From the NCBI GenBank assembly GCA_949318235.1, contig OX439131.1, forward strand, positions 8,145,811-8,209,810: a stretch of 64,000 nucleotides of DNA, read 5' to 3'. Both the position numbers and the translations under genes were made by a program. The notes under the pieces were generated by a model that ran no database searches, was not told where the DNA came from, and was given only the letters and a program-made list of their open reading frames with translations. How positions within the stretch are numbered: the first letter of the stretch is position 1; every line of letters begins with the position of its first letter. This DNA is from Ecdyonurus torrentis (lineage: Eukaryota > Arthropoda > Insecta > Ephemeroptera > Heptageniidae). This document shows, one piece after another, positions 40,769 to 50,734 of the stretch.

Positions 40769-41866
40769 TTATAAATTATCAAGAAAGAATTTTTTCATAT
40801 TAAATTTCGTTTCATTTTTATTTGCAAAACTTTTTAATTCTGATGGAATTTGATTCCATAATTTAGGAAGTAAAAATTTTTTTGTCCTTTCAGTGAATCT
40901 ATTTACAATTTTTGGTACAAATAAAGGATTGGTCACTGCTGTTCTGGTACTATAAATATGAGTTCTCGGTATATCATGAGAATTTTCAAAATAATTTTCA
41001 CAAATAAAAGAACATTTAAACATTTCTTCTATTGGCAATATCTTAAAGTACTTAAAATATTCAAGATCACTTTTTAGCTTATTTCCTTTTTTTAAAATTT
41101 TTAATATTCTTATTTGCATTTTTTTCAATTCCCATAATTTACCTGATTTAGTACAACCATAAGATAATAAACCGTATAATATATGTGGATGTACAAAAGA
41201 AAAATATAATTGTCTCATCGTCTGTTCATTCACATATGATCTTACTGTTTTTAATTTAAAAATTGCAGATCTCAATTTATTTAACAGTTGCATAATATGC
41301 AAATCCCAATCAAATGTTTGATCAATAATAGCTCCTAAGTAATTATAATTATTTACTTGTTCTACAAACTCACAATTACAATTTAAAGTAAAATTATGTA
41401 AACACTTATTAGTATGAGCTCTTAATTGAATATTTTGCATAGTATATGTATACTTATTAAAAATGTGCATAACTTTTGTTTTTTTCCTATTAATTAATAT
41501 TTTCCTATCATGCGACCATTCCAAAACTGAATCAAAATCATTTTGTAACATTTTATTTGCAACTTCAAAGTTACTATGAGCCGCTATCATAAGTAAATCA
41601 TCGGCAAACATTTTTGCTTTACAATATTTTAGTAAATTAAAAATTTTGTTAACATAAATTATAAAGAATTTAGCACTTAAGACCCCTCCTTGTATTATAC
41701 CGCATTTTATTATTTTAATTTCACTTACAATATTTTTAATTTTGACAGCAACTTGTCTATTTTTTATAATATTCGCAATTAACATTAATGTTGGTCCTCG
41801 TATTCCAATTTCTTCTAAATCTTTTAACAATAAGTCATGAACATATTCTAAAAAAAAAAGTATCAT
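40769..41866 (-). CDS. Non-LTR (jockey-like) reverse transcriptase, C-terminal half
   Basis: A 365-codon intact frame encoding the thumb side of a non-LTR retrotransposon reverse transcriptase. Visible motifs are block B IIQGGVLSAKFFIIYVN (residues 57-73), catalytic block C FADD (87-90), block D NRKKTKV (126-132) and block E YLGAIID (176-182). After these come the Tyr/His-rich PHILYGLLSYG (227-237) and a C-terminal tail ...LWNQIPSELKSF typical of these elements. Block A, with the first catalytic Asp, would lie just before residue 7 and is absent, as are fingers and endonuclease, so the product should not polymerise. The stop at 40769-40771 is followed by 85 bases and a poly-A run, as in a LINE 3' end. 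The frame has no internal stop or shift, so the copy is recent or under selection. A spliced model replaces the first six residues by MNYS. Confidence 0.9.
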   Translation of the reverse strand: MILFFLEYVHDLLLKDLEEIGIRGPTLMLIANIIKNRQVAVKIKNIVSEIKIIKCGIIQGGVLSAKFFIIYVNKIFNLLKYCKAKMFADDLLMIAAHSNFEVANKMLQNDFDSVLEWSHDRKILINRKKTKVMHIFNKYTYTMQNIQLRAHTNKCLHNFTLNCNCEFVEQVNNYNYLGAIIDQTFDWDLHIMQLLNKLRSAIFKLKTVRSYVNEQTMRQLYFSFVHPHILYGLLSYGCTKSGKLWELKKMQIRILKILKKGNKLKSDLEYFKYFKILPIEEMFKCSFICENYFENSHDIPRTHIYSTRTAVTNPLFVPKIVNRFTERTKKFLLPKLWNQIPSELKSFANKNETKFNMKKFFLDNL

Positions 41867-42669
41867 ACAGTATTATAAAACAAAGAAAAATAGTAACATT
41901 GTAATAAATTAATACTATACTCAGGAGTAACATGATATACGTATTGAAATTATTTTACCTTCTTTGATATTATTGGTTCGAAATAGTATAAATGCATTTC
42001 TTTTATACTTATTATATTATTATTATTATTAATATTTATTATAAATATTATTATAGTATGAGTATAATAGTATATCGTATCTGTTTCAATAAATGGTTAT
42101 TATAATGATGCATAAATAAAAAATAATGTTTAGCATACTAAATGTATATTATGGTGTATTGAAAATTCAAACTCATTACAATAACTATTGTTAATACAAT
42201 TAATCAATATAAATAATAAATTTTAGCATTAATTGTTTACCTAACCTAAATATAAACTTATATTATTAATTTTCTATATATTCCCATCATTAATTATTAT
42301 GTAATTATTCAAAAGCACAGATCAGAAAAAAAAATAATGCATTGAATGTTGATGAATTTATAATATTATTACATTTTCAACTTTATAAATTTAGCGTCAT
42401 CGAATTTATGATCATTTGTTTGTGTTATATAGAAACTTTAATTAAAAAAATGTATAATAACTCAAAATTAACAGCATATTAAGTTTACGTATTTACATAA
42501 TAATATGATAAAATGTAATTCTATATAATATTATATAAATTAGATTTATTTAAATATATAATACAATTATTAATTTTGTGGTTATATAGACTTTACAGAA
42601 TCTTAATTAAACTTGATTTATTCAATTAAATACAATGAGAAATGAAGTAAGAAACTTCTCTTTTCTTAC
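41848..42669 (-). other. Putative 822-base intron upstream of the RT frame
   Basis: AT-rich DNA bounded by gtaagaaa (42669 downward) and cttttttttttag (ending 41848). Nothing coding is seen inside. If the RT frame is merely a truncated insertion, this is ordinary flanking sequence and the acceptor lies at the element's 5' junction by accident. Confidence 0.3.
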
Positions 42670-42682
42670 CTGAATAATTCAT
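42670..42682 (-). CDS. Candidate first exon joined to the RT frame
   Basis: ATGAATTATTCAG followed by a near-consensus donor gtaagaaa. Joined to AATATGTTCATG at 41847 (acceptor cttttttttttag), it gives a Glu codon across the junction and an open frame of 363 residues, MNYSEYVHDLLLKD and on. The junction is in phase, which chance alone would give one time in three. Against the model, the ATG context is weak and an out-of-frame ATG lies upstream at 42747-42749. This is a model from splice signals only. Confidence 0.3.
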
Positions 42683-42776
42683 ATGATAGAATATCACTTT
42701 GACAGAAATAGCTTATTAGAAATTCACTTGTGATAATAACGTCACACATAGAGAGGAAAATTCGCATATTATAAGC

Positions 42777-42784
42777 TTTATATA
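42777..42784 (-). promoter_or_regulatory. Candidate TATA box upstream of the RT gene model
   Basis: TATATAAA on the minus strand, about 100 bases upstream of the candidate start codon at 42682. The spacing suits a transcription start near 42750 to 42755. In AT-rich DNA such boxes arise by chance, so it counts only with the splice evidence. Confidence 0.25.
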
Positions 42785-43421
42785 GAAACACAAGAGGGGT
42801 TGAAAGTCAGAAGCTATACATATCGAGAGAAGGAGACGTTCATTCCATTATGTCAATATGAAGTGGTAAAATCTGTGTGTTGATACCGGCATAGAGTAGC
42901 ACTGTTTTTACCCGCATGCGAGACAAGAGCCCTATCAACAATACGCATTTTGCTCTTTCACATGCAATATATATCATGATGATCACGTCTCGTCTCTTTC
43001 TCTCTCTCTCTCTTTTTTATTATTATTTTATATCCGTTTGATACTGACAAACAAACAAAAAATTGCTCAATGTGGGTATACATAAAATAAACATTAGATC
43101 ATAACATCAACTTTTTTTTTTAAATTTTTTATTTACAACTTTGAAATATAAAAGTTGATTTTGGATTATTTCTTTATCTTTGTTTGTTTTTCAAAGAATT
43201 GTTTGATGTCTAAAAAACTTAACCCTTATATTTACATTTATCGTTAATGTAGATATTTGGTGTCGTAAAATTCTCAGCAATTTGGTTTCTTGTATTCTGT
43301 TTGATTTAAAATAACATGGCGTTCTGATTTTTAATGTTCTTGAGCAATAAAATTACAATAGCAACAATGATATAGATAGATTTAAGTTAAAAGAGTTTAA
43401 AGGTTTAAAAGAACGTAAACA

Positions 43422-43452
<31 letters not shown>

Positions 43453-44950
43453 AAATAAAAACTCTCTAAATTTTTTAATTGAAATGTCCTGTTGACTTTT
43501 TTTTCAGTCAATATTTCTAAACAAACTTGGAAAATATACATAAATAAATCATAGCTGTAATCGATGAACGTTGATAAATCTCATGAAAGTAACATTCTAA
43601 TAACTATTTTTTTTTATCATGTCAGGTTTTGTTTAAAAGAAAAAGCTACACCATATTTTGAATTAAGATTATATATAATAAAGAAATCGATCTTAGATGG
43701 TAATCAAAATTTTGAAATTAACTCTCAACGTCTCAAGTACTTAATTAACGAAGTTTCCTCTTCGTGTCAACTCAAGAGCGCACAGGGTCCAAAAATCATT
43801 GTATTTTTTCCCATTAAATGCCAAGTACAATGAATGAGGAAACGTAAGACTAATAGAATTTCCCTGAGATTTTGTTATTTGGAACAAACCATGAATCAAA
43901 CAACTTTTTTTTTCCTCGTACAGTTTGTTTACATTTTCTCGATGCTCAATTCGTACAGTATATCAACTTGATATTGATTTATATATATTTAGTTTCTCGT
44001 CTCTCTCTCTCTCTCTCTCTTGATACATAAACTCAAGAGGATTCAAAATAATTTCTACCTTCATATCCTATAGTATACGCTGTATACTTATATTCATATG
44101 TTTATTTTACACACTAATAAATTGTGTGTTGTACTGTATAGTGGTTCTGTGGTTTTGCTCCACGTTATAAATATAAACTTCTGCTTACATGAATTACAAT
44201 CATGTAAAATAATTTTATTTATAATTTTTTTTTATATTATAATTTTTTTTTCATTGATCAATAAATAATTTTTAAATAAGTGATCAAGTATATCGAATTT
44301 GTTTTATTTTTTATGTTTTTTCATTGTATGATTTTGATATTATCAATTCCAAAACAAAATAATAATGATAAATAAATATAAAGTTTTAATGATTTTTTTT
44401 ATTTACACATTAAATTACTCATTATTTTACTCATGAATTTTGATGAGGGATATGGAATTTTTTTATTCAGTGTTATTTTATTATTAATATTTTAATTAAT
44501 ACATAAATTTATTTTGGTAAAGAAATTTTTTAATATATATATAATTTTTGGATGAAGATAGCTTAAAACTTTTACATAAAACGTAAAAAAAGTCTTTGTG
44601 TTGGTGAAGCTTAATATTATGCACCTTATGTGATATTGGAATATTGATTTTTTTTTTCTTCCAACCCATTTCATTTCTCCACACGTTATCTTTCATTTCG
44701 CAAGCACATGGTAAAGTCAAACTAAATTCCATTCGTTCTACATATCAAGTAACTTTTTATTATAATAGTCATGCTTTACTTCCGATGTAATATCAATAAA
44801 CCAATAATTGCAAATACGATAGGGAAAATAGCATTATAAATCTATATCATGTAAAACTATATATGGTAAGCTGTTGTGGTTGCTACCTTAACTTTAAAAT
44901 ATAATGATTCTAGCGTTCTTCATGATTGAATTTCAGTTCCACGCACTTGT

Positions 44951-45008
<58 letters not shown>

Positions 45009-46335
45009 TATATCAATAACATAATCTTATTATAAATATTATCCGTTATTATATAGGGTCCACTAGCAACAGTATGAGATTGAAAAAAAAAATGAAAAAA
45101 AAAAAAAAAAAAAAGTAATAACCTGATAAGATTTCCTTTCTAAAAAATGTTGAATATGATTATTGATTATTAAAGGGATCCTAAATCTATATATTTTTAA
45201 AAATCTTATTTATAAATTACAAGATGGTAAATACACATTATTATGTCTCTTAACAGTAGTATTACATTTACAAACTGTGAAAAGTTGTTAAGCAGGCAAC
45301 CCACTTTACAATTTCTATTGTAGTCCTAGATTTCATGTTGCTTCATAATTATTATTTTATGAAATATTTTTTATTGCGAAATTTTATCAACATAGTTTTA
45401 TTTTTAAGTGTGAACTTGATTTACAATAAGATTCAATTTTTGGCGTTACCTTTTATTTTAGCATTTATAGAAAGTATTTTACTGTAATGCAGATTTTTTT
45501 TTTTTCCATTTTCTAAGGAAAAATTGAAATTTTGCAAAGAATCCTCTAAAGAATAAAAAGTAATGACAATTTAATTACAAATAATTATTACTTAGTTAAA
45601 AATATCAAATTTAATTTCATGTATATCAATGATTATAAAAAGTAAAAGATAATATCACAATTTATAATCACTCAACGAGGAAAACTTTTCTGTAAAAAAA
45701 ATAAATAATAATAAGAAAGAAAGTGTTAAATATCAGATGCTGTGTAAGAAGCTTGTTTTTCCACTAATCTGGCCTTGTAGCGCTTTCATTCGTTTTATTG
45801 CCATTTTACAGCACTCGGAAAATGATAATAGTAACCAGCACGTGCAACCATAATGGAAGTGACCTCGTAATTGTTGATCTACTGTATATAAATTATTATT
45901 CATTTTCACATTATCTAGAATTTTAATTAAAGTATATAGTTACAGTTTAATTAATTCAATATAATTTTATAATATTTATAAATATTTATTGCTGCTGGTG
46001 TTGAGAGAAAAGACACGTGTCAAATAAATATAAATTTACTTTGAATTTAGTTTAATGTTTCTTGCGATGGTCAATTCTTAACATTGTTTGAGTTCAAGGG
46101 AAAATTCCTAAAACGCTGTGAGACATTGAAATTCTATCGGAAATTCCTTGAACTGATATCACTGACACATTTAAGATGCTATTTTTAAGTTTGTACATTC
46201 AACTCAAATAACTATAAAACAGAATTTTTATTTTCTATTAAACAACTTCTGTCCGACAACATAACTTAATAAATGTATATTTTTTTCTCTGTTTCTTTTT
46301 TACGTCAAATAAGCTAAATGAGAAGGTAGCATTTT
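42785..46335. other. AT-rich DNA upstream of the RT gene model
   Basis: A GC-richer patch at 42820-42990 could be promoter-proximal to the RT model. T-run 43421-43449, (CT)n at 44952-45006. Frames of 60-89 codons at 43.5-44.7 kb have no splice or homology support. Confidence 0.55.
44952..45006. repeat. (CT)n microsatellite
   Basis: About 27 units. Confidence 0.95.
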
Positions 46336-46394
46336 GAGTGCGTATGTTTACTCTAAAAAACGGAAAAGGAAGTGCCAGAAAAGGAAACTATGTG

Positions 46395-46587
46395 TGCTTC
46401 TGTTTACTCAAAATGCGGAAAAGGAAGTGCCGGAAAAGGAAACCACGTGATGGTAAAAGTGGGAGAAAACTTGATGCCAGCAGCAAGCTAAACTTGAGCT
46501 ACCTGGAGCTATACCTACCACTTTTACCATCACGTGGTTTCCTCTGCCCGTCACTTCTTTTTCCGCATTTTGAGTAAACAGAAGCAG
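46395..46587. mobile_element. CACGTG-type foldback MITE, nested copy A
   Basis: A complete unit of about 193 bases: arms tgcttctgtttactcaaaat... and ...attttgagtaaacagaagca, CACGTG in both arms. It is flanked by actatgtg (46387-46394) and tctatgtg (46588-46595), a likely 7-8 bp target-site duplication within the outer copy. Confidence 0.8.
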
Positions 46588-46619
46588 TCTATGTGATGAT
46601 AAAAATGGAAGAAAACAAC

Positions 46620-46804
46620 CGCTTATATGTTTACTCGAAATGCGGAAAAGGAAGTGACGGAAGAAGAAACCACGTGATGGTAAAAGTGGGAGGTAGCTCA
46701 GGCCTAGCTTTTGCTGCTGGCACCAAATTTTTTCCCACTTTTACCGTCACGTGGTTTCCTCTTCTGGCACTTCCTTTTCCGCATTTTGAGTAAACATAAG
46801 CTGT
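46620..46804. mobile_element. CACGTG-type foldback MITE, nested copy B
   Basis: Arms cttatatgtttactcgaaat and its complement ending gagtaaacataag, CACGTG in both arms, centre in inverted orientation relative to nested copy A (agcttttgctgctggc). It splits the outer copy at gaaaacaac|gtcgcgcc; caac is repeated on both sides, so the target duplication is at least 4 bp. Confidence 0.75.
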
Positions 46805-46914
46805 CAACGTCGCGCCAGCAGCAAGCTAGACCTGAGCTACCTCCCACTTTTAAGATCACATGGTTTCCTTTTCCGGGACTTCCTTTTCCTGTTTTAGAGT
46901 AAACATAAGCACTC

Positions 46915-47245
46915 TTTGTCTTCCTAGTATAAATTCATATTTTTTTTATAATAAGCTATAAGCAGGCAGTAAATCTTTTACAACATGCAGCAATATAGTT
47001 TGAGATGTTTGTCAAACTTCGGAATGGATGCCAAATGAATATATTTTAAACCTCTTTCAATCATAAAAGCAAATGTTAAAAAAATGAATTACTAAAAGTT
47101 TTTTTTTCTTTAAATGTATATGTTAATCAAATTAAGTATAGTGTTTTTTGTTACCAGTTTAAATTGAATTGAAACGTTTATATTTCATATTTTGTACGAA
47201 AACGTTATTTTCTTTTTAATTTTGCTAAATTAAACTTGTACACAC

Positions 47246-47334
<89 letters not shown>

Positions 47335-47986
47335 TAGGTAGATGGATTTTAATCAGAACATCCCACAATTTTAATACGTATATAATATTTTGCTCTCTAC
47401 TCCCCACACAATAAATTCTGTTTTAAATGAACAAACAAACAACCTACGTAAACTAGATGTCACATAAACCACGAAAACTTTATGTGCCAAAATGAAAATC
47501 GTAATTCAAATTAACCTCAGTGGAGTGCTATGATTTAAATCTCGGTTTACAATATGTATCAATTTGCAAAATACGTAACCTCATACATAATATCTATAAT
47601 TGTATTATTAGTAGTTATATATATTATACCTGTCTGTATTATAATATATTATATTGCTATAGTGACATGCTACTGAATAACATAACTATATTATTATGAT
47701 GGATAATCAGTCCCACTTCCTTTATTTCCCTTTAATATAATTCAGAATCATTTATTATAAAGGCGTTCAATCAGATTTTGTATTAATATTATTCAAGACA
47801 TTTGTTAACTCAATTTTTTTAATGGTTTGACTTTTCCTGTAACAGAAAATATTGCTTATAATATTACCCTCAAACTAAATAAGATTAATTCTTTTACTTT
47901 TGTTAAAGTTGTTTATTTTTATTTGATTTATGATACTAAAAAGTCAATTTATATTCCTATTAATATAAATAAAAATGTCATATATT
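46915..47986. other. AT-rich spacer between inverted-repeat elements
   Basis: Only the (AT)n tract at 47249-47331 stands out. Confidence 0.6.
47249..47331. repeat. (AT)n microsatellite
   Basis: About 41 units between the nested MITE cluster and the 1.67-kb palindrome. Confidence 0.95.
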
Positions 47987-49652
47987 TCGTTAATTCCAGG
48001 CTATAATAATAAGGCATGAGACACGTATACTCGGATGTTTTTCATTTTGATATATGTTATAGACCTATCCAAGGTACTTTTTTGCCGAAAGTCAAAATTT
48101 TCAAAATCGGGTTTTTCCCGCCAAAAATTCAAATTCAAATTTTTGCAAGTTCCACATTATACCTAACTTTGAAGCACTGTAGCATAAAAACAAATTAAGA
48201 TAAAAATATAAAACTCGCGCCAGATTATGTAACATATAGTGGACAACAAAAAGTACTGTGAACACTTTGACCTTGAACAATCGTAAAGGTCATCAAAAGG
48301 TCATTTAAATATTTAAACGTTATTTATAAAAAAGTGCCGATTTAATATGAAAAATGGAAATTACCATATTGTAGAAAAACATTTTAAGATCATTTAACTA
48401 AAAATTAAAATATGTGAATTTTTGATTTACGGATTTTGGAGCGAAAAACGTTGCGCGGCAAAGGCGAAATCGAGGTGCCGGAGCGCGCGCTCTCGTAACT
48501 CGGCAAGCATTTTTGCTCTCTACAGCCTCCAAATGTGATTAAACAACAGGAACTATGTATGTATATTATTTTTTAGGATATTTTTTTATCTTATATGACC
48601 CACCCGCCTACCCACCCACCCACCCACTTTTTTGTTTTTTTTTCTTGCTTCTTTTTCCTAATAATATAAAGATTAAAGCGTGAAATCAGTTACTGCGGGA
48701 TTTGACTAATAAGTTGTAAGGAAAGAAACATAGGAAATTTTGCTCAGTGGTAAATTAGGATAAGAGAATGTAAAAAAAAAAAAAAAAAAAAAAAAGGATT
48801 ATAAATTGTAATTTTTTTTTTTTTTTTTTTTTTTTTTAGTTTTCGTCTCAACTGAGGATTTGTTAATTTCAATAGTTAATTTCACTCTCATCTAATGTTT
48901 ACGGGTTCTGAAAATTTTATCATACGTAGCTGTTACTGTTAGCTTTCAAACTGATTTCACGCTTTAATCTTTATATTATTAGGAAAAAGAAGCAAGAAAA
49001 AAAAAAAAAAAAGTGGGTGGGTGGGTGGGTAGGCGGGTGGGTCATATAAGATAAAAAAATATCCTAAAAAATAATATACATACATAGTTCCTGTTGTTTA
49101 ATCACATTTGGAGGCTGTAGAGAGAAAAATGCTTGCCGAGTTACGAGAGCGCGCGCTCCGGCACCTCGATTTCGCCTTTGCCGCGCAACGTTTTTCGCTC
49201 CAAAATCCGTAAATCAAAAATTCACATATTTTAATTTTTAGTTAAATGATCTTAAAATGTTTTTCTACAATATGGTAATTTCCATTTTTCATATTAAATC
49301 GGCACTTTTTTATAAATAACGTTTAAATATTTAAATGACCTTTTGATGACCTTTACGATTGTTCAAGGTCAAAGTGTTCACAGTACTTTTTGTTGTCCAC
49401 TATATGTTACATAATCTGGCGCAAGTTTTATATTTTTATCTTAATTTGTTTTTGTGCTACAGTGCTTCAAAGTTAAGTATAATGTGGAACTTGCAAAAAT
49501 TTGAATTTGAATTTTTGGCGGGAAAAACCCGATTTTGAAAATTTTGACTTTCGGCAAAAAAGTACCTTGGATAGGTCTATAACATATATCAAAATGAAAA
49601 ACATCCGAGTATACGTGTCTCATGCCTTATTATTATAGCCTGGAATTAACGA
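47987..49652. mobile_element. 1.67-kb palindromic foldback element
   Basis: Left arm 47987-48691 and right arm 48949-49652 are inverted copies about 705 bases long with very few differences, around a 257-base spacer. Arm ends read tcgttaattccaggctataa. A GC-rich block (gaggtgccggagcgcgcgct) and a CCCACCC run lie in each arm. A 60-codon frame appears in each arm (48016-48198 plus, 49441-49623 minus); it has no recognisable domain. The outer TTAA (inside cgTTAAttcc) could be a piggyBac-type target, but the TTAA is also part of the inverted repeat, so boundaries are uncertain. Confidence 0.85.
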
Positions 49653-49687
49653 TTTATATATTGAATAAATAATAACAATTGATTTAA

Positions 49688-49695
49688 AATAACAT
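49688..49695. repeat. Left target-site duplication AATAACAT
   Basis: Eight bases identical to 54742-54749 and directly abutting the left TIR of the 5-kb element. Confidence 0.85.
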
Positions 49696-50734
49696 TAGAG
49701 TACTCTAGAAGGGGGGAGTATACGCGCACCCTTTGTTGGGGTTTTTTGATCACGAAAAATCGCGTAAGTAATGGGAAAAATCGCGATTTTGAAACATCAT
49801 AACTATTGAACAAAGGAAGTTACAGCATTGAAATTTTCACAGAACAAACTTCATTTTATGGCGATTTTATGTTTAAATTTTCAAAACCCTCAGTGTGCTA
49901 TAAATTTAATTTATTTTAGCTTTAAAAATATCATATTTTGAAAATCAATACTCGACGCTCATTGGCTAATGCGCTCCAACAATGAAAAATAAAAAGTAAA
50001 CAAACTCAACGCTCTTGTGCTTGCTGTCCACTGTTTATAAATACACAACAAGTATACATACTTCGATTAAAAATGATAATCTCAAGTTTATGTATCTTAA
50101 ATTATTGTTTTAGTGTTATAACTTGAAACAATGTTTCTATTATTCTTAATATCTGTAAAAGAAAAAAAAAATGAAATTATTTGATCAATATTTCATTAAT
50201 AATTTAAAAGTTTATTATACATTATAATCAAAAAAATAATAATTTGTTAAATTTTTAACATTTGATTTTTAACAACTCGACAAGTATTTATTAAAAATAG
50301 ATTATTATTTCCTTTACTTTACATAATATACCATAGAAATGCAATTTTTTGCTATTTTGAGGAAACATTTTTATATACAGTCAACTATACGCATCAACTT
50401 AATAAAACTTGAGAGTTTGTTTTAATTTTTCTTTTAAAAGATACTATTCGTAAAATGCACTTATTGTGTAAGAAATATACTTAATAAATTGAATACATTA
50501 TTAATTCTTTTATGTAAATTAAAATTTACTTTATAATTTCTATAGAAAAAGCCATTTTCAATAGAAAGTCTGGACTCTGGCACAGTTTGGAAAGCTAAAC
50601 TAAAGACTTTTGTTGTGTATACTAAATATTTAATTTTATTGCAATACAATACTTATTAATAAATGGTACTAATTCATTAAACACATGAAAAGGAAATATT
50701 ATACATGAAAGAAATAAATACATTATTTGATGGT

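Larger units (their letters stand above)
46336..46914. mobile_element. CACGTG-type foldback MITE, outer copy, carrying two nested copies
   Basis: The outer terminal inverted repeat reads gagtgcgtatgtttactcta on the left and the reverse complement of gagtgcttatgtttactcta on the right. Removing the two inserts at 46395-46587 and 46620-46804 restores one unit of about 200 bases with the family centre ccagcagcaagctagacctg. Three short open frames across it (46338-46902) are by-products of the palindromic purine-rich arms, not genes. Confidence 0.8.

Noticed and set aside
40646..41880. Target-site duplication around the RT fragment
   Set aside because: Only a six-base TGTTTT match could be seen near both ends, too short and too AT-rich to count.
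43564..43833. 89-codon plus-strand frame
   Set aside because: No recognisable domain and not clearly beyond chance; no splice signals that make a model.
46338..46902. Three overlapping 63-79-codon frames with Phe-Pro-rich ends
   Set aside because: They lie across the foldback MITE arms; the similarity between them is that of the repeat units.
48016..49623. Two nearly identical 60-residue frames on opposite strands
   Set aside because: They are mirror images in the two palindrome arms; short, no domain, and no other coding evidence.
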